NCBI RefSeq assembly: GCF_020991125.1
Contig: NZ_CP087715.1
Coordinates: forward strand, 1,081,501 to 1,145,500
Direction of reading: 5' to 3'
Source: Microbulbifer celer
GTDB taxonomy: Bacteria > Pseudomonadota > Gammaproteobacteria > Pseudomonadales > Cellvibrionaceae
Length of the DNA stretch: 64,000 nucleotides
In this document: positions 47,052 to 56,662 of the stretch, one piece after another
How the letters are laid out: every line of letters begins with the position of its first letter
How positions within the stretch are numbered: the first letter of the stretch is position 1
Notes under the pieces: model-generated
Seen by the model: the letters and a program-made list of their open reading frames with translations, nothing else
Told to the model about the DNA's origin: nothing
The model's database searches: none
Position numbers and translations under genes: made by a program

Positions 47052-47182
47052 CAAGCATTTCCGGTGCCGAGCGCAGTGCTTATAGGCCTATAACCAAAGC
47101 GTCTTTAAATGAATGACGCGACAACTGCTAGGATGCCCGCCTTTTCTGATCGCTTACTTCTGGATAACTGGACTGTCGGCTA

Positions 47183-48559
47183 ATGCAATTGAGCGCATTC
47201 TTACTCTTCGCTTTCTACCTGTTACTGCTGTGGCCGCTGGCACGCTGGCACCGCAGTCGCCAATCGCTTGCACCCGCTGTGTTCGCCGGTCTGCTCCTCG
47301 GGGTGTTGTTCGGCGGTTTGATACATCTGGCGCAGGGCTGGGGCGTCGACAGCCAGTGGGTGCTCGGCTGGGTTGGATTGATTGGTGACGGCTACGTCAA
47401 TCTGCTGCATCTGGTGGTCATGCCGCTGGTGCTGGTGTCGATTCTCGGCGCGGTCGTGCGGGTCAGTGATACCCGCTCTCTGGGCAAGATCAGTGCCTCG
47501 GTGCTGGCGGTTCTATTGGGTACCACCGCTGTGGCGGCGTTGATCGGTGTGGTGATCGCTTCCGTGTTCGGTCTGACCGCAGAAGGTCTGGTGGAGGGCG
47601 CGCGGGAAGCGGCGCGGGTCGATGAGTTGAATGTGCGTATCGGCGAGGTCAGCGATCTGAGTATTCCAGAGATTCTCACCGCCTTTATTCCCCGCAATAT
47701 ATTCTTCGATCTCGCCGGCCATCGGGATACTTCGGTAATCGCGGTTGTGATTTTTGCGGTGTTGCTGGGTCTGGCGGCGCTCGGTGTTCGCAAGGAAAAC
47801 CCGGAGCACGGTGCGGCGATCGAGGAATTTGTTTCGGTTGCCCAGGCCTGGGTGATGAAACTGGTGCGTCTGATCATGGCGTTCACCCCCTATGGCGTCA
47901 TGGCGCTGGTCACGGCCCTGATTGCGAAGTCCAGCTGGGCGGATATTCTCAACTTGTTCAGTTTTGTGGTGGCGTCTTTCGTTGCCATTGCGTTGATGTT
48001 TATCGTGCACGGACTGTTGCTGCTGGTGAACGGCGTCAACCCGGTGTCGTTCTTCGCCAGGGTATGGCCGGTACTGGTATTCGCCTTCAGCTCGCGCTCC
48101 AGCGCTGCGACCATTCCCCTGAATGTGGAGACCCAGATCGATAAACTGGGGAACTCTCCGGCCATCGCCAACTTCTCCGCCTCGTTCGGCGCCACCATCG
48201 GCCAGAACGGTTGTGCGGGGATCTATCCTGCGATGCTGGCGGTGATGGTGGCAGTGCCCATGGGGATCAACGTGTTTGATCCGGTGTGGCTGGCGTCTCT
48301 GGTGGCAGTGGTGGTGATCAGCTCCTTCGGGATTGCCGGGGTCGGCGGCGGCGCCACCTTCGCGGCCCTGGTGGTGCTACCCACCATGGGGCTGCCGGTA
48401 ACCATTGCAGCATTGTTGATCTCCGTCGAGCCGCTGATCGATATGGCGCGCACGGCGTTGAACGTGAATGGGGCCATGACTGCAGGTACCCTGACTCAGC
48501 ACTGGCTGGGGGATGAGGTACCGGAGATTCGCGAGGAGGACCGGGTGATCGATGGCTGA
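47183..48559 (+). CDS. tcyP: L-cystine sodium/proton symporter TcyP type
   Basis: This 458-residue permease of the dicarboxylate/amino acid:cation symporter family has about eight helices and two re-entrant loops. SSRSSAATIPLNVE is the Ser-rich HP1 motif; ANFSASFGATIGQNGCAGIYP and GIAGVGGGATFAALVVLPTMG are typical of the TcyP/YdjN cystine branch. Length is right for TcyP. Uptake of cystine fits the sulfur theme of MetZ but the genes are not linked. Confidence 0.87.
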   Translation: MQLSAFLLFAFYLLLLWPLARWHRSRQSLAPAVFAGLLLGVLFGGLIHLAQGWGVDSQWVLGWVGLIGDGYVNLLHLVVMPLVLVSILGAVVRVSDTRSLGKISASVLAVLLGTTAVAALIGVVIASVFGLTAEGLVEGAREAARVDELNVRIGEVSDLSIPEILTAFIPRNIFFDLAGHRDTSVIAVVIFAVLLGLAALGVRKENPEHGAAIEEFVSVAQAWVMKLVRLIMAFTPYGVMALVTALIAKSSWADILNLFSFVVASFVAIALMFIVHGLLLLVNGVNPVSFFARVWPVLVFAFSSRSSAATIPLNVETQIDKLGNSPAIANFSASFGATIGQNGCAGIYPAMLAVMVAVPMGINVFDPVWLASLVAVVVISSFGIAGVGGGATFAALVVLPTMGLPVTIAALLISVEPLIDMARTALNVNGAMTAGTLTQHWLGDEVPEIREEDRVIDG

Positions 48560-48599
48560 ATCCCGCCGTCAGGTCTGAGTGTCCCGGTGGTCGGCAATC

Positions 48600-48664
48600 T
48601 GCAGCGTCGACCTGGAGCCTGTGGCGAAGTGATCGGTTACAGAATTTTCCGCATGGACCACTAG
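48600..48664 (-). repeat. Half copy of the 165-bp palindromic element
   Basis: These 65 bases are the reverse complement of 14209-14273 with about four mismatches, ending in the same TTCCGCATGGACCACTAG. The other arm is missing. It lies 41 bases after tcyP. The remaining gap to 48740 shows no gene. Confidence 0.75.
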
Positions 48665-48740
48665 AGTTCAGGATCGATTCAGCGAGCGTTTCATATAGTG
48701 CTTCCATCGGCCGCAGGGTCCGGGTCTCAGGGAGCATGAC

Positions 48741-49343
48741 ATGCATCAAGAACTTCTTTCCAAACCGTTCAAGTCACTGGCTTTCGCCAGCTTGGTCGCG
48801 GTACTGGTTGGCTTCAGCGCCACTTCTGCCGCCGGCGAAAGCGGCTATTATGAGGGCAACGATGGTTATGATTACGCCATCGTCACCGCTGTTACTCCCG
48901 TCTATAACGATATCCAAGTGGTGGAACCCCGTACCCAGTGCTGGGATCAGCCCGTCACCTACCAGCAGGCTTCCCCTGCCGGCGCCATTATCGGCGGCCT
49001 GATCGGGGCGGCGGTGGGGCGCAATGCCGCGAAAGGACATCGCCACCACCGCCGCTATCATCGGCATCACTACCGTCGCTACAACCGAGGTCGCAAAGCC
49101 GCTGGTACGGTGGCTGGCGCTGCAGTGGGTGCGGTGATCGGTGGGGTCATCAGCCGCAGTGCCGCACCGGTACAACACGGCACCCAGCAACACTGCCGGG
49201 TAGTGGAAGAGGTGACCAGGCGCCGGGAACTGGTAGGATATGACGTAAACTACCGCTACAACGGTCAGGAATTTCTTACTCGCACTGACCGGCACCCGGG
49301 GGATAAAATCCGGGTTCGTGTGGATGTAACGCCGGTCTGGTAA
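48741..49343 (+). CDS. Glycine-zipper 2TM envelope protein
   Basis: This 200-residue protein has a signal peptide (SLAFASLVAVLVGFSATSAAG), then two glycine-zipper segments (AGAIIGGLIGAAVGRNAAKG and AGTVAGAAVGAVIGGVISR) separated by a striking His/Arg/Tyr-rich stretch (GHRHHRRYHRHHYRRYNRGR). The C-terminal part (CRVVEEVTRRRELVGYDVNYRYNGQEF) is of the 17-kDa surface antigen (SlyB/Rickettsia) type. An outer-membrane location is likely. The His/Arg stretch could bind metal or polyanions. It precedes the PepSY and two-component genes. Confidence 0.85.
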   Translation: MHQELLSKPFKSLAFASLVAVLVGFSATSAAGESGYYEGNDGYDYAIVTAVTPVYNDIQVVEPRTQCWDQPVTYQQASPAGAIIGGLIGAAVGRNAAKGHRHHRRYHRHHYRRYNRGRKAAGTVAGAAVGAVIGGVISRSAAPVQHGTQQHCRVVEEVTRRRELVGYDVNYRYNGQEFLTRTDRHPGDKIRVRVDVTPVW

Positions 49344-49387
49344 TTCATGTTGGCCGGTGGCTGGAACAGAACAACAGGAGCTGCATA

Positions 49388-49708
49388 GTGAAATCCTCCG
49401 GTGCATTACCGCTTGTCACCGCCCTCGTGATCGGCCTGGCCTCAGCGCCGCTGCTGGCCGGCCAGCAACCCGCGCCGTCGGTTGCCTTCAGGGATGGATC
49501 TGCGTCGGTGCACTGGCGTATGCAGAACCGGAGCATTTCCCGGGACCAGGCAGCTGCCATCGTCAAGAAAGCCTACGGCGGCAAAATTCTGGCGATCAAG
49601 GAGGTGAATAAAAACGGCCGCGCCATGTACCGGGTCAAGGGACTTTCCAGAAAAAGTCAGGTCTATGTGGTGTATGTCGATAAACAGAGCGGTCGAATCT
49701 CTCGTTGA
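49388..49708 (+). CDS. Secreted PepSY-domain protein
   Basis: This 106-residue protein starts at GTG 49388 after AGGAG. It has a signal peptide (ALPLVTALVIGLASAPLLAG) and one PepSY domain (ISRDQAAAIVKKAYGGKILAIKEV ... MYRVKGLS ... VYVDKQSGRI). PepSY domains often inhibit proteases or act as accessory sensors. The response-regulator gene follows after 48 bases, so a role in signal input to that pair is plausible. Confidence 0.85.
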   Translation: MKSSGALPLVTALVIGLASAPLLAGQQPAPSVAFRDGSASVHWRMQNRSISRDQAAAIVKKAYGGKILAIKEVNKNGRAMYRVKGLSRKSQVYVVYVDKQSGRISR

Positions 49709-49756
49709 TGGCTTCAAAAGCAGGGTACTGACTGCCCGAGATAAAGAGGAATTTCC

Positions 49757-50431
49757 ATGCGCGCACTGCTGGTAGAAGACGAACAGGTCCTGCGCGATCA
49801 GCTGGCCGAATCCCTGCGCAGCGCAGGCTATACCGTCGATGAGGCACCTGATGGCGAAGAGGCTCTGTACCTGGGCCGTGAATTTCCCTACGACGTAGCG
49901 GTGATGGATCTGGGGTTGCCGAAAATCGATGGTATTAAGGTGATCCAGACTCTGCGCGGCGAGGCCCGTCATTTCCCGATCCTGATTCTGACTGCCCGCG
50001 GCCATTGGCAGGAGCGGGTACAGGGGTTGGAAGCCGGCGGTGACGATTACCTGACCAAGCCCTTTCATACCGAAGAGCTGTTGGCGCGGCTGAACGCCCT
50101 GGTGCGCCGCTCCGCCGGCTTCTCGTCTCCCACCATTACCGCCGGCAGCATCGTGCTGGATACCAGCTCGCAGCGGGTGACGGTCTCCGGCGGTGAGCTG
50201 GACCTGACCTCGTTCGAATACAAGGTACTGGAATACCTGATGTTGCACCCGGACGAAGTGGTCTCGAAAACGACCCTGACAGATCATATCTACGAGCAGG
50301 ACTGCGACCGCGACAGTAATGTGATTGAGGTCTTTATCGGCCGCTTGCGCAAAAAGCTCGATGCCGCCGGCGGGGTAAAACCCATCGAGACCCTGCGCGG
50401 TCGGGGCTATCGCTTCAGCCCGGCGGGCTGA
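49757..50431 (+). CDS. PhoP-like response regulator
   Basis: This 224-residue OmpR-family regulator has a receiver domain (MRALLVEDEQVLRD, phospho-acceptor Asp51 in VMDLGLP, Lys in LTKPF) and a winged-helix DNA-binding domain (LDLTSFEYKVLEYLML ... SNVIEVFIGRLRKKL ... IETLRGRGYRF). The C-domain resembles PhoP. The sensor kinase follows after four bases. Targets are unknown; the adjacent envelope genes are candidates. Confidence 0.9.
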   Translation: MRALLVEDEQVLRDQLAESLRSAGYTVDEAPDGEEALYLGREFPYDVAVMDLGLPKIDGIKVIQTLRGEARHFPILILTARGHWQERVQGLEAGGDDYLTKPFHTEELLARLNALVRRSAGFSSPTITAGSIVLDTSSQRVTVSGGELDLTSFEYKVLEYLMLHPDEVVSKTTLTDHIYEQDCDRDSNVIEVFIGRLRKKLDAAGGVKPIETLRGRGYRFSPAG

Positions 50432-50435
50432 GCCC

Positions 50436-51794
50436 TTGCTGAGCCGCTGGTTGCACTCCCTGTCTGGCCGTCTGTCGATGATGGCCACCCTGGTACTGCT
50501 GGTATTTCTGGCAGTGCTGTCCGGTGTACTGGAAAAGGCGTACCGCACCTCTCTGGATGAGGCCAAGGCGCGCGAATTGCAGCTGCATATTTACACCCTG
50601 CTGGCGGTAGCGGAACCGGATGGGGATAGTCTGCATCTTCCTCTGAACCTGCCTGAGCAGCGTTTCAACCAGCCGGACTCCGGTCTTATCGGCGCAGTAA
50701 TGGATGCCCGAGGGCGGGTGATCTGGCGTTCCCAGTCCGCCCTCAGCCTGCCGAACTTTTCCGCGCTTCCGCTGCCGTTGCCGCTGCGCCAGGGGCAGGA
50801 AGTGTTTGCCGAAATCCATCTGCCAGATCTCAGCGCCCCCTACAGCAGTTTCCGCCAGGGCATTGCCTGGGGGCTCGACAATGAACTGCTGTTCACGTTC
50901 GTGATACTGGAAGATGCGACGCCGCTACTCGCACAGGTGGAGCAGTTCAGCAGTACCCTGTGGCGCTGGCTCGGGCTGGGGGCGTTGGCTTTGATTGCAG
51001 TGCAGTTGCTGGTTCTGAGCTGGGGGCTGGCGCCGCTGCGCTCTGTGGCGCGTGCTTTGAAAGATATGCAGCAGGGGGGTAGCGACCGTTTGCAGGGTAA
51101 CTTCCCCCGCGAACTGGTACCGCTTACTGACAACCTCAACCTGCTGATAGAAAACGAGCGCCGCCAGCGGGAGAAGACCCGCCACACCCTGGCAGACCTG
51201 GCCCACAGCTTGAAAACACCGCTGGCCGTCCTCAAGGGCATGGACCTGCGCGGCAACCCGGCCGACAACCAGATGGTGCTGTCGGAGCAGGTACAGCGGA
51301 TGGACAGTATCATCAGCTACCAGCTGCAGAAGGCCGTTGCCAGCTCGCCCAAGTCGATTCTGCGCGGCGTCGCGGTAAAGCCGCTGGCGGAGAAAATCCT
51401 GTCTGCACTGGACAAGGTTTACCGGGATAAAACCGTGGACGCGGAGTTATTGTGCGAAGACGGTGTGATCTTCCACGGCGACGAGGGCGACCTGATGGAG
51501 ATGCTTGGTAACCTGCTGGATAACGGCTACAAGTACGGCAATGGCAAGTTGCTGGTGGAAATCGAGAATACCCGCGGTGAGCACGAACTGCGTATAGTCG
51601 TGGCCGATAACGGACCGGGGCTGACCCAGGAGCAGTGGCAGCAGGTGATCCAGCGTGGGGTGCGCGCGGATCAGCAGCAACACGGGCAGGGGATCGGTCT
51701 CGCGGTGGTGGTGGATATTGTGGAGAATTATCGCGGTACCATCGGGGTGGAAACTTCCCCGTGGGAGGGGGCGCAGATTACGATCTGCCTTTGA
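50436..51794 (+). CDS. PhoQ-like sensor histidine kinase
   Basis: This 452-residue kinase probably starts at TTG 50436, though an ATG about 14 codons later is possible. Helices lie at about 15-35 and 165-190 around a periplasmic sensor; the sensor has few acidic patches compared with PhoQ. A HAMP-like linker leads to the H-box DLAHSLKTPLAVL, the same sequence type as PhoQ, then N-box LLDNGYKYGNGKL, DNGPGL and GQGIGLAVVVDIV. It should phosphorylate the regulator encoded just upstream. Confidence 0.88.
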   Translation: MLSRWLHSLSGRLSMMATLVLLVFLAVLSGVLEKAYRTSLDEAKARELQLHIYTLLAVAEPDGDSLHLPLNLPEQRFNQPDSGLIGAVMDARGRVIWRSQSALSLPNFSALPLPLPLRQGQEVFAEIHLPDLSAPYSSFRQGIAWGLDNELLFTFVILEDATPLLAQVEQFSSTLWRWLGLGALALIAVQLLVLSWGLAPLRSVARALKDMQQGGSDRLQGNFPRELVPLTDNLNLLIENERRQREKTRHTLADLAHSLKTPLAVLKGMDLRGNPADNQMVLSEQVQRMDSIISYQLQKAVASSPKSILRGVAVKPLAEKILSALDKVYRDKTVDAELLCEDGVIFHGDEGDLMEMLGNLLDNGYKYGNGKLLVEIENTRGEHELRIVVADNGPGLTQEQWQQVIQRGVRADQQQHGQGIGLAVVVDIVENYRGTIGVETSPWEGAQITICL

Positions 51795-51837
51795 CCGTAT
51801 TGCGAGCTGAAAAATAACAAGACGATGGAGTGTAAAA

Positions 51838-52665
51838 ATGCTTTTGACTAATGCTCGATGGATGGCGATCGTTGTCCTGACTCTACTTTCGTGTGCGACA
51901 GCAAGTAGTGAGGAGGCGGGCAATGAAGGCAACAACACAGGCCCCTGGCCGGGTGGGGCGGAAGTCGCGGTCATTCTTACCTACGACGACTCCCTGGACT
52001 CTCACCTGGATATCGCCATTCCGCAGCTGAACAAGCTGGATCTGCCGGGCACTTTTTACCTGAGCGGTGCGCGTTCCTCCATTCGAGATCGACACCGGGA
52101 GTGGCGAAATGCGGCAGGGCAGGGCCACGAGCTGGGCAACCACATGCTCTACCACCCGTGCCGCAAGTCCCTGCCCGGGCGCGACTGGGTACAACCCTGG
52201 CACGACCTGGACGATTACACCCTGGCGCAATTTATCGATGAGCTGCGGACCACCAACAGTCTGTTGTCGGCCATCGATGGTGAACAGAAGCGCAGTTTTG
52301 CCTATCCCTGTGGCGATATGCAGGCCGGGGGCGAGGATATTGTGGAAGCGTTAAAACCCTATGTCACCGCCGCCCGCCACGGGTCTGCCGACGGTCAGCA
52401 TGCGATTGACGATGACAATTTCTATCAGCTGGCATCTTTTGACAGCCTGAAAAAAAGTGGTGAGGAGTTGATTGCGGTGGCGGAAGCGGCCCGTGCTGAA
52501 CACAGCATGGTCGGGTTTCTGTTTCACGGTGTAGGCGGTGATTACCTGACAACTTCTGCGGAGAGTCATCAGGCATTGCTGGCGCATCTCGCCGCACACC
52601 CGGAGGTATACTGGGTGGCGACGGTAACGGATGCGGTGACTTATCTTAAAGCACTACAGCAATAA
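51838..52665 (+). CDS. Polysaccharide deacetylase family lipoprotein
   Basis: This 275-residue protein has a lipoprotein-like signal (MAIVVLTLLSC) and a NodB-type fold: the Asp pair in LTYDDSLDSH, the metal site GHELGNHMLYH (HxxxH), and SFAYPCGD. It should remove acetyl groups from a glycan or act on a related ester in the periplasm. The linked two-component system may control it, since the gap is only 43 bases, but no terminator or promoter was identified. Confidence 0.85.
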   Translation: MLLTNARWMAIVVLTLLSCATASSEEAGNEGNNTGPWPGGAEVAVILTYDDSLDSHLDIAIPQLNKLDLPGTFYLSGARSSIRDRHREWRNAAGQGHELGNHMLYHPCRKSLPGRDWVQPWHDLDDYTLAQFIDELRTTNSLLSAIDGEQKRSFAYPCGDMQAGGEDIVEALKPYVTAARHGSADGQHAIDDDNFYQLASFDSLKKSGEELIAVAEAARAEHSMVGFLFHGVGGDYLTTSAESHQALLAHLAAHPEVYWVATVTDAVTYLKALQQ

Positions 52666-52680
52666 ACGGCTGGCAGTCTG

Positions 52681-54486
52681 TTAGAACCAGTCCCGTTGCA
52701 TGTCAAAAGTAACGGGGCTGGCATCGTTCAATAACCGGATTTGCGGACCGATTTCCGGCAGTTCCCATTCGATATAAAAACGCGCGGCCTGCAGCTTGCC
52801 GCGGTAGAAATCCCCTTCTTCCTGTGCCAGCGAATCTTCGGCTTCCAATGCCTGATCTGCGATCAATGCCTGACGCAGCCAGATCCAGGAAACGACGACA
52901 CGCCCGAATACATCCAGATACAGGCTGGCGTTGGCGAGGCCGCGGTCTGCGTCCTGCATCAGCTGTTTCATCAGGTTTTCACTGACACCATCCAGTTGCT
53001 TCAGCGCATCGGAAAGGGCGGTCGCCAGCGGCGCAAGTGCCTGCTGGGTTTCGGCCTGTTGGCAGCTGTGCAGGATGTGCTCCCGCAACAGCCGGTAGCC
53101 CGCCATCTGCGCCGCCGGCACTTTGCGTCCCAGCAGGTCCATGGCCTGAATGCCCTCGGTGCCCTCGTGAATCGGGTTCAGGCGATTGTCCCGGTACAGC
53201 TGCTCCAGTGGGTATTCGCGGATATATCCGGAGCCGCCGAGTACCTGGATCGCCAGGTCGTTTGCTTTCAGACAGTATTTCGAGGGCCAGGATTTGATGA
53301 TGGGGGTGAGCAGGTCGAGCAGTAACTGCGCCTGTTCCCGGTCTTCACTGGTTTCCGCGGTCTGGCAATCCTCATGCAGGGCGGAGCCGTAAAAACACAG
53401 CGCGAGGCCGCCCTCCACATAGCTTTTCTGCATCAACAGCAATCGACGGACATCCGCGTGCTCGATAATGGGCAGCTGTCTGGACAGGGGGTCGCGATTG
53501 GACGGGTGTCGTCCCTGGGGGCGGTCTTTGGCGTATTGCAGTGCATTCAGGTAACCGCGGTAACCAAGGACTGCGGCACCGCTGCCCACGCCGATACGGG
53601 CTTCATTCATCATCTGGAACATGCACGCCAGGCCGCGGTTCTCGTCGCCCACCAGATAACCCACGGCCCCGCCGTTTTCGCCAAAACTCAGCACGGTGGA
53701 GGTGGTATTGCGGTACCCCATCTTGTGTAGCAGGCCCGCCAGTTTGACGTCGTTGGACTTCAGGGTGCCGTCTTCGGCATCCAGCATTTTCGGTACCAGG
53801 AACAGGGAAATCCCCTTGGTGCCCGCGGGCGCGCCTTCGATCCGCGCCAGCACCATATGCACGATATTTTCTGTGAGGGACTGGTCGCCGCCGGAGATAA
53901 ACATTTTCTGCCCGCTAATACGGTAGCTGCCGTCCCCGGCAGGCACGGCGGTGGTACGGATGTCGGCCAGGGCGGAACCCTGGTCCGGCTCGGTGAGCGC
54001 CATGGTGCCGGCGTAGCGGCCGTCCATCATCGGCGGCAGGTAGCGCTCGCGCAGGGCTTCACTGGCGAAACTGCGCACCAGGTTGGCGGCACCGAGCGTC
54101 AGGAAAGGGTAGGCCGCGGAGCCGACGTTGGCGGCATTGATGTAGGCCATGGCGGCGCGCAGGATCACTTCAGGCAGCTGCATACCGCCCTCGTCGAAAT
54201 CGCCGTGGGCGGCGAGGAATCCGGCCTCGGCAAACGCGTTCCAGGCCTGCCGGGTTTCTTCGATCAGGGTGACCGTTTCGCCATCAAACTGTGGCTCACA
54301 GGTATCGCCCTTGGTGTAGTGGTTGGCAAAAAAGCGGTCGGCGATGGCTCTGGCGGTATCCAGGGTCGCGTTGAAGATTTCCCGGGAGTGTTCCTGATAG
54401 CGGGGCCGCTGCAACAGCTGCTCTGAATCGAGAAATTCGTACAACAGAAACTCGATATCCCGATCCCGCAACAATAATTCGCTCAT
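52681..54486 (-). CDS. Acyl-CoA dehydrogenase, DmdC-like long form
   Basis: This 601-residue flavoenzyme has the ACAD signatures MALTEPDQGSALADI and RISGQKMFISGGDQ, and the C-terminal QVLGGSGYIREYPLEQLYRDNRLNPIHEGTEGIQAMDLLGRK, with the catalytic Glu in the last stretch. The length and IHEGTEGIQ ending place it with the 3-methylmercaptopropionyl-CoA dehydrogenase (DmdC)-like and related long-chain enzymes; the substrate cannot be assigned. It converges on the deacetylase gene with 15 bases between stops. Confidence 0.9.
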   Translation of the reverse strand: MSELLLRDRDIEFLLYEFLDSEQLLQRPRYQEHSREIFNATLDTARAIADRFFANHYTKGDTCEPQFDGETVTLIEETRQAWNAFAEAGFLAAHGDFDEGGMQLPEVILRAAMAYINAANVGSAAYPFLTLGAANLVRSFASEALRERYLPPMMDGRYAGTMALTEPDQGSALADIRTTAVPAGDGSYRISGQKMFISGGDQSLTENIVHMVLARIEGAPAGTKGISLFLVPKMLDAEDGTLKSNDVKLAGLLHKMGYRNTTSTVLSFGENGGAVGYLVGDENRGLACMFQMMNEARIGVGSGAAVLGYRGYLNALQYAKDRPQGRHPSNRDPLSRQLPIIEHADVRRLLLMQKSYVEGGLALCFYGSALHEDCQTAETSEDREQAQLLLDLLTPIIKSWPSKYCLKANDLAIQVLGGSGYIREYPLEQLYRDNRLNPIHEGTEGIQAMDLLGRKVPAAQMAGYRLLREHILHSCQQAETQQALAPLATALSDALKQLDGVSENLMKQLMQDADRGLANASLYLDVFGRVVVSWIWLRQALIADQALEAEDSLAQEEGDFYRGKLQAARFYIEWELPEIGPQIRLLNDASPVTFDMQRDWF

Positions 54487-54638
54487 GGCGATACTCCCCT
54501 ACCTCTGCTCTCGTTTATGCGCTTTGCGGCAACCAACCGGTCGCGGCTTTTTTTCGATCAGAGCAGAGTAGGGAGCCCCTCACAAGGGGTCAATGACATA
54601 TCAGGTAATGGCTAACGACCAAATCTCTGTGGGCGATC

Positions 54639-55778
54639 TCAGGGCTCCGCCGCTGCACTGCCGCGATTGTCTCTGGTGTCTTCATCCCGGGACTCGGGGG
54701 GATCGACCTGCTCGGGCTTCTGTGGGTGGTACGCAGCTGCCGGAGCGACCCGATCCCACAGGGATCTGGAGAGCTCCGCCGGGGACTCTTTGCGTCCCTG
54801 GGCGACCCATTGGACGATACCCGCGGCGACATCCGGCCAGTCAATCCGTACGCCGCGTGGAATACTGGCCAGCCACTCGCCAATACTTTTGGTATTGATC
54901 GCATCCACGACCTTCGCCAGTTGCAGTTCCTGCAGGGCGAGGGCGTTGGCTTCCTGTTCAAACTGGCCTTTCAGCGGGCGGGTCAGAATTGGCTTGCCGA
55001 GGGTGAGGGTTTCCGCGATCAGCTCAAAGCCGCTGTTGCAGATTACCGCGCGGGAATTTGCTACATCACTACGGAAACCTTCCACGCTGGGGGCTTTCAG
55101 GGTGATATTGTCTGCGGCGTCCATATCGGTGGGCAGGCCGTAAACAACAAAGTTTTGCGATAGCTGGCCAAGCTCCCTGAGCAGCGGTGCATGGTTCTCG
55201 AATGGCAGATAAACCAGGACAAACGCTTCCGTGTCACTGGTTTGCGTGGTGGTCGGCCCGGTGTGGGCCTGGGCAATGGGCGGTAAAATCGGGTAACCGA
55301 AGTGGTGCCAGTGCATGCCCAGACTCATCTGTACCGGGGCAAAGGCCTTCATGATCGCGCGCGCTTTCCAGCCGAAGGCGGGCATGGGGATCGAGTAATT
55401 GAACGCATACTGGTGCCCCAGCCCGAGGCTCGGTCGTTTGCGCTTTCTGGCGGCCCAGGCGGTGACCGGCTCGAAGTCGCTGATGATCAGGTCGTAATCA
55501 TCCACCGGCAGTTCGCGGATGTCTTTCAGGAGCTTGCCGAGGTTCAGTTGACGCATGGTGGCGAACTGATCGATTTTGCCTTCCCGGTGCACAAAGGTGA
55601 GGCCTTCGCGCCACCAGAAGTCTCCGAAGATTTCCATGCTGAACAGCTTCTCCGGCGGGCGGCCGGAGAAGAGCCACTGGACTTCCAGTTCGGGAAATTG
55701 CTGAAAGGCTTCCGCCATGGCCCGCGCGCGGGAAATATGACCGTTACCGGTTCCCTGTACACCGTAGAGAATTTTCAA
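54639..55778 (-). CDS. Glycosyltransferase of the MJ1255/VC2487 family
   Basis: This 379-residue protein has a GT-B look: N-terminal YGVQGTGNGHISRARAMAEAF and C-terminal CNSGFELIAETLTLGKPILTRPLKGQFEQEANA, like MurG and UDP-glycosyltransferases. The family is conserved but uncharacterised, and the acceptor is unknown. The C-terminal 50 residues are Pro/Glu/Asp-rich and probably disordered. It and the PAP2 gene are on the same strand, 95 bases apart. Confidence 0.82.
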   Translation of the reverse strand: MKILYGVQGTGNGHISRARAMAEAFQQFPELEVQWLFSGRPPEKLFSMEIFGDFWWREGLTFVHREGKIDQFATMRQLNLGKLLKDIRELPVDDYDLIISDFEPVTAWAARKRKRPSLGLGHQYAFNYSIPMPAFGWKARAIMKAFAPVQMSLGMHWHHFGYPILPPIAQAHTGPTTTQTSDTEAFVLVYLPFENHAPLLRELGQLSQNFVVYGLPTDMDAADNITLKAPSVEGFRSDVANSRAVICNSGFELIAETLTLGKPILTRPLKGQFEQEANALALQELQLAKVVDAINTKSIGEWLASIPRGVRIDWPDVAAGIVQWVAQGRKESPAELSRSLWDRVAPAAAYHPQKPEQVDPPESRDEDTRDNRGSAAAEP

Positions 55779-55873
55779 TCGTTTACTCCGTAATGCATGC
55801 TTGTGTGTGCGGGCGAATGCCCCGAATTTTGTGACGCTTTTGTTTCATTTGAGGGTCGGGGTTCACTTGAGAG

Positions 55874-56401
55874 TTACAGCAGGGCACCGCTCACTGCGAG
55901 TCCGACACTGGTGCCAAGTAAAGCACCTGCACAGACATCGGTGGGGAAGTGCACGCCCAGACCTACACGAGAGGTGCCAACGCCCGCAGCCCAGAAATAT
56001 CCAACCGCCCACAGCGGATTGAGACATTGTGTCAACATGGTGACAAACAGGAAGGCGCCGGAGGTATGGCCCGAGGGCAGGCTGAAACGATCGTTGGCGA
56101 TGATGATGGAGCGAAGACCGGGAATGGCCTCGGGGGGGCGGTTGCGCTTGGTGGTGTTTTTGATCGTCCAGTAGAGGGAGCGTTCAATGGCGAAGGCAGC
56201 ACCGCAGGTAAACAGGAACTGCATGGCGGCTGCGGCGTTGACCATGGCCACCAGTAACGGTGACATCAGGTAGAGCCAGCCATCGGCGGATCGGGACAGC
56301 AGCAGATAGTTTCTGCGGGAGGCCGGTCGCGTCGCCCGTTCTGCCATTCGCAGCACCAGAGACACATCCACCGTTTTCAAGGTAATGGGTAAGCTTCGCA
56401 T
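55874..56401 (-). CDS. PAP2-family membrane phosphatase
   Basis: This 175-residue membrane enzyme has all three PAP2 motifs: KNTTKRNRP (Kx6RP), PSGHT and SRVGLGVHFPTD (SRx5HxxxD). Several hydrophobic helices separate them. Substrates in the family include undecaprenyl pyrophosphate and phosphatidate-type lipids; the neighbouring glycosyltransferase suggests envelope lipid or glycan work. Confidence 0.88.
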   Translation of the reverse strand: MRSLPITLKTVDVSLVLRMAERATRPASRRNYLLLSRSADGWLYLMSPLLVAMVNAAAAMQFLFTCGAAFAIERSLYWTIKNTTKRNRPPEAIPGLRSIIIANDRFSLPSGHTSGAFLFVTMLTQCLNPLWAVGYFWAAGVGTSRVGLGVHFPTDVCAGALLGTSVGLAVSGALL

Positions 56402-56500
56402 GGGGTAAAAGTACGAAGCTATTGTTGCGGAGACTTGAATGAATTATGTCAGAACTGTGAAATCTACTCGGTGCTCTGACAGGCCAAGTGGCGGCACCGC

Positions 56501-56627
56501 TACCGGGTGCAACTTTGTGAGACACGCCGTGGACCCAGTCCGGCCGCTTCAGCGCGGCGCCTTCGGCCCATGGGGGCTCTGCAAAAACATCCCTGTTTTT
56601 GAAGGTCTCACAAAGTTGCACCCGGTA
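56501..56627 (-). repeat. Structured intergenic repeat with an A(N)GGA loop on the minus strand (copy 4)
   Basis: Outer arms 56501-56523 and 56605-56627 (TACCGGGTGCAACTTTGTGAGAC and complement) pair at all 23 positions. Read on the minus strand the inner hairpin is again CAAAAAC-AGGGAT-GTTTTTG (56582-56601). The place of the second hairpin is taken by a different GC-rich stretch with a GCCGC/GCGGC stem. It is in sense with the minus-strand genes on either side. Confidence 0.78.
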
Positions 56628-56662
56628 TCGGCACCTTCGCGTCAGGCATGGTGAGCTTCGAT

